The position numbers and the translations under genes were made by a program. The notes beneath the pieces are model-generated. The model searched no databases and had not been told where the DNA came from. It saw only the letters and a list, made by a program, of their open reading frames with translations. From positions 1,571 through 7,058 of the forward strand of contig PAPL01000079.1 of NCBI GenBank assembly GCA_002708885.1: a DNA stretch of 5,488 nucleotides, read 5' to 3'. Positions 4,560 to 5,488 of the stretch are shown here, in pieces. Each line of letters begins with the position of its first letter. Positions within the stretch are counted from its first letter, which is position 1. The DNA is from Verrucomicrobiales bacterium. GTDB lineage: Bacteria > Verrucomicrobiota > Verrucomicrobiia > Verrucomicrobiales > DEV007.

Positions 4560-5488
4560 ATGGCCGGTATTAAAAATAGTGACATTACGGTTATATCGAG
4601 GTTGTCGACTCAAAACATCCACTTGAGAGCTGCTATCGATCAAGTGGAAGAAGGAGTCATTGTACTGGATTTGAATCCTCAATATGGGACAGGGCCATGT
4701 ATAGTTTTTGCAAACCGGGGAATTGGTGAACTGTCCGGATTTTCTACCGAAGAGCTTTTAGGTTCTCCTTTATCCATTTTGTTTGCTCCAGAAAAGTTAC
4801 AAGCACTTCTTGAAAAGCTCCATGCAGTTGCAGAAGTGGCTGAAAAAGAAAGTGGTGCTGTGGTCTTCGAATTTACAAATAATCTTTTAAGGGCAAAAAA
4901 AAGATCACCGTTATTATGTAGATGGCGTGTCAGTTGTGTATTGGATGAAGGTGGACGGCCTGTGAATTTCTTGCTTTCAGTGGCTCGTGGGGCTTTGGCT
5001 AAAGAATCTCATTCTACAAGAATAAATTCTCAAGATGATGACTTGGATATTGCTATGGTTGGGATCGATGAGAATCCAAGAGAAAACATTTTAGGTCGGG
5101 TAGAAGCCTTAGCTATTTCCGCAAGTGGTTTTGCTCATGATTTTAAAAATATACTCACAACGATAGTTGCTAATTTATCTCTTGTTCGTGAATCCATTGC
5201 CGATGATTCTATATTATCTGGTATAGATGATGCACTTGAGGCTTCTAAAAAAGGTGAAGACTTGGCTGATGATCTTCTATCCCAAGCTCGAGGTCCCGGT
5301 CAATGTCATAAGGAAGAAAAAGACATTGGAGAACTTTTGACTGCAGCGGCTCGCATGTCTACTGCGGGATCAGGGTCCCATTGTGAAGTGTCAATTCAAG
5401 AAGGTCTCTGGTCAGCTAAGGTTAATGGGACTCAGATTTTTCAACTGATGAATAATCTGATCATTAATGCGAAGCATGCGATGGATGA
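4560..5488 (+). CDS. PAS-domain sensor histidine kinase, 3' end missing
   Basis: A two-component sensor kinase that would autophosphorylate on His and pass the phosphate to a response regulator. The 309 codons seen stay open to the window end. A PAS domain occupies about 22-145 (VEEGVIVLDL, then VFANRGIGELSGFSTEELLG). An acidic linker follows (about 148-178). The dimerisation/H-box reads SGFAHDFKNILTTIVANLSL, with His193 as the probable phosphoacceptor, and matches the HDFNN-type H-box with Lys for the first Asn. The ATP-binding domain starts with the N-box MNNLIINAKHAMD (297-309); its G boxes, and any receiver domain, lie beyond the window. There is no signal peptide or membrane segment, so it looks cytosolic. 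An in-frame TAA at 4554-4556 makes ATG 4560 the first possible Met. The only purine-rich motif, AAGGA at 4531-4535, is too far upstream to act as a ribosome binding site. The ligand and partner regulator are unknown. Confidence 0.9.
   Translation, partial: MAGIKNSDITVISRLSTQNIHLRAAIDQVEEGVIVLDLNPQYGTGPCIVFANRGIGELSGFSTEELLGSPLSILFAPEKLQALLEKLHAVAEVAEKESGAVVFEFTNNLLRAKKRSPLLCRWRVSCVLDEGGRPVNFLLSVARGALAKESHSTRINSQDDDLDIAMVGIDENPRENILGRVEALAISASGFAHDFKNILTTIVANLSLVRESIADDSILSGIDDALEASKKGEDLADDLLSQARGPGQCHKEEKDIGELLTAAARMSTAGSGSHCEVSIQEGLWSAKVNGTQIFQLMNNLIINAKHAMD

Overview
The window is core bacterial housekeeping DNA. A minus-strand translation cluster, rpmI-rplT-pheS-pheT (L35, L20, PheRS alpha, PheRS beta), fills positions 4408 down to 219. 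At the left edge, downstream of pheT and on the same strand, is a GC-rich structured stretch that I read as a 6S RNA (ssrS) gene with its own extended -10 promoter. At the right edge a divergent plus-strand gene begins at 4560 and runs off the window. It encodes the PAS and histidine-kinase part of a cytosolic two-component sensor.

Organism: the coding DNA is fairly AT-rich. The L20 N-terminus (MPRATNSPASRKRRK) and the L35 N-terminus (MARTAGKSKTHKAISKR) resemble versions I associate with Verrucomicrobiota, possibly Opitutae. This is a judgement from memory of the families, not a search result. None of the five protein starts has a recognisable Shine-Dalgarno sequence at normal spacing.

Layout: 1-149, 6S-like RNA (minus); 150-218, its promoter and a weak hairpin after pheT; 219-2585, pheT; 2582-3598, pheS, overlapping pheT by 4 bases (ATGA); 3599-3677, gap with two inverted repeats; 3678-4052, rplT; 4053-4195, gap with two inverted repeats and a perfect TATAAT; 4196-4408, rpmI; 4409-4559, AT-rich divergent intergenic region; 4560-5488, sensor kinase, 3' end missing. 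No gene-free stretch exceeds 300 bases.

How the genes work together: L35 and L20 are early-assembling 50S proteins. PheS and PheT form the (alpha-beta)2 phenylalanyl-tRNA synthetase, so the cluster couples ribosome assembly with tRNA charging, as in many bacteria. The usual first gene, infC (IF3), is not next to rpmI. L20 represses its own operon through mRNA structure in the bacteria studied. The folded rpmI-rplT gap is therefore the most interesting candidate regulatory element here, together with the 6S-like RNA. I see no mobile element, CRISPR array, tRNA gene or clearly novel multi-gene system.
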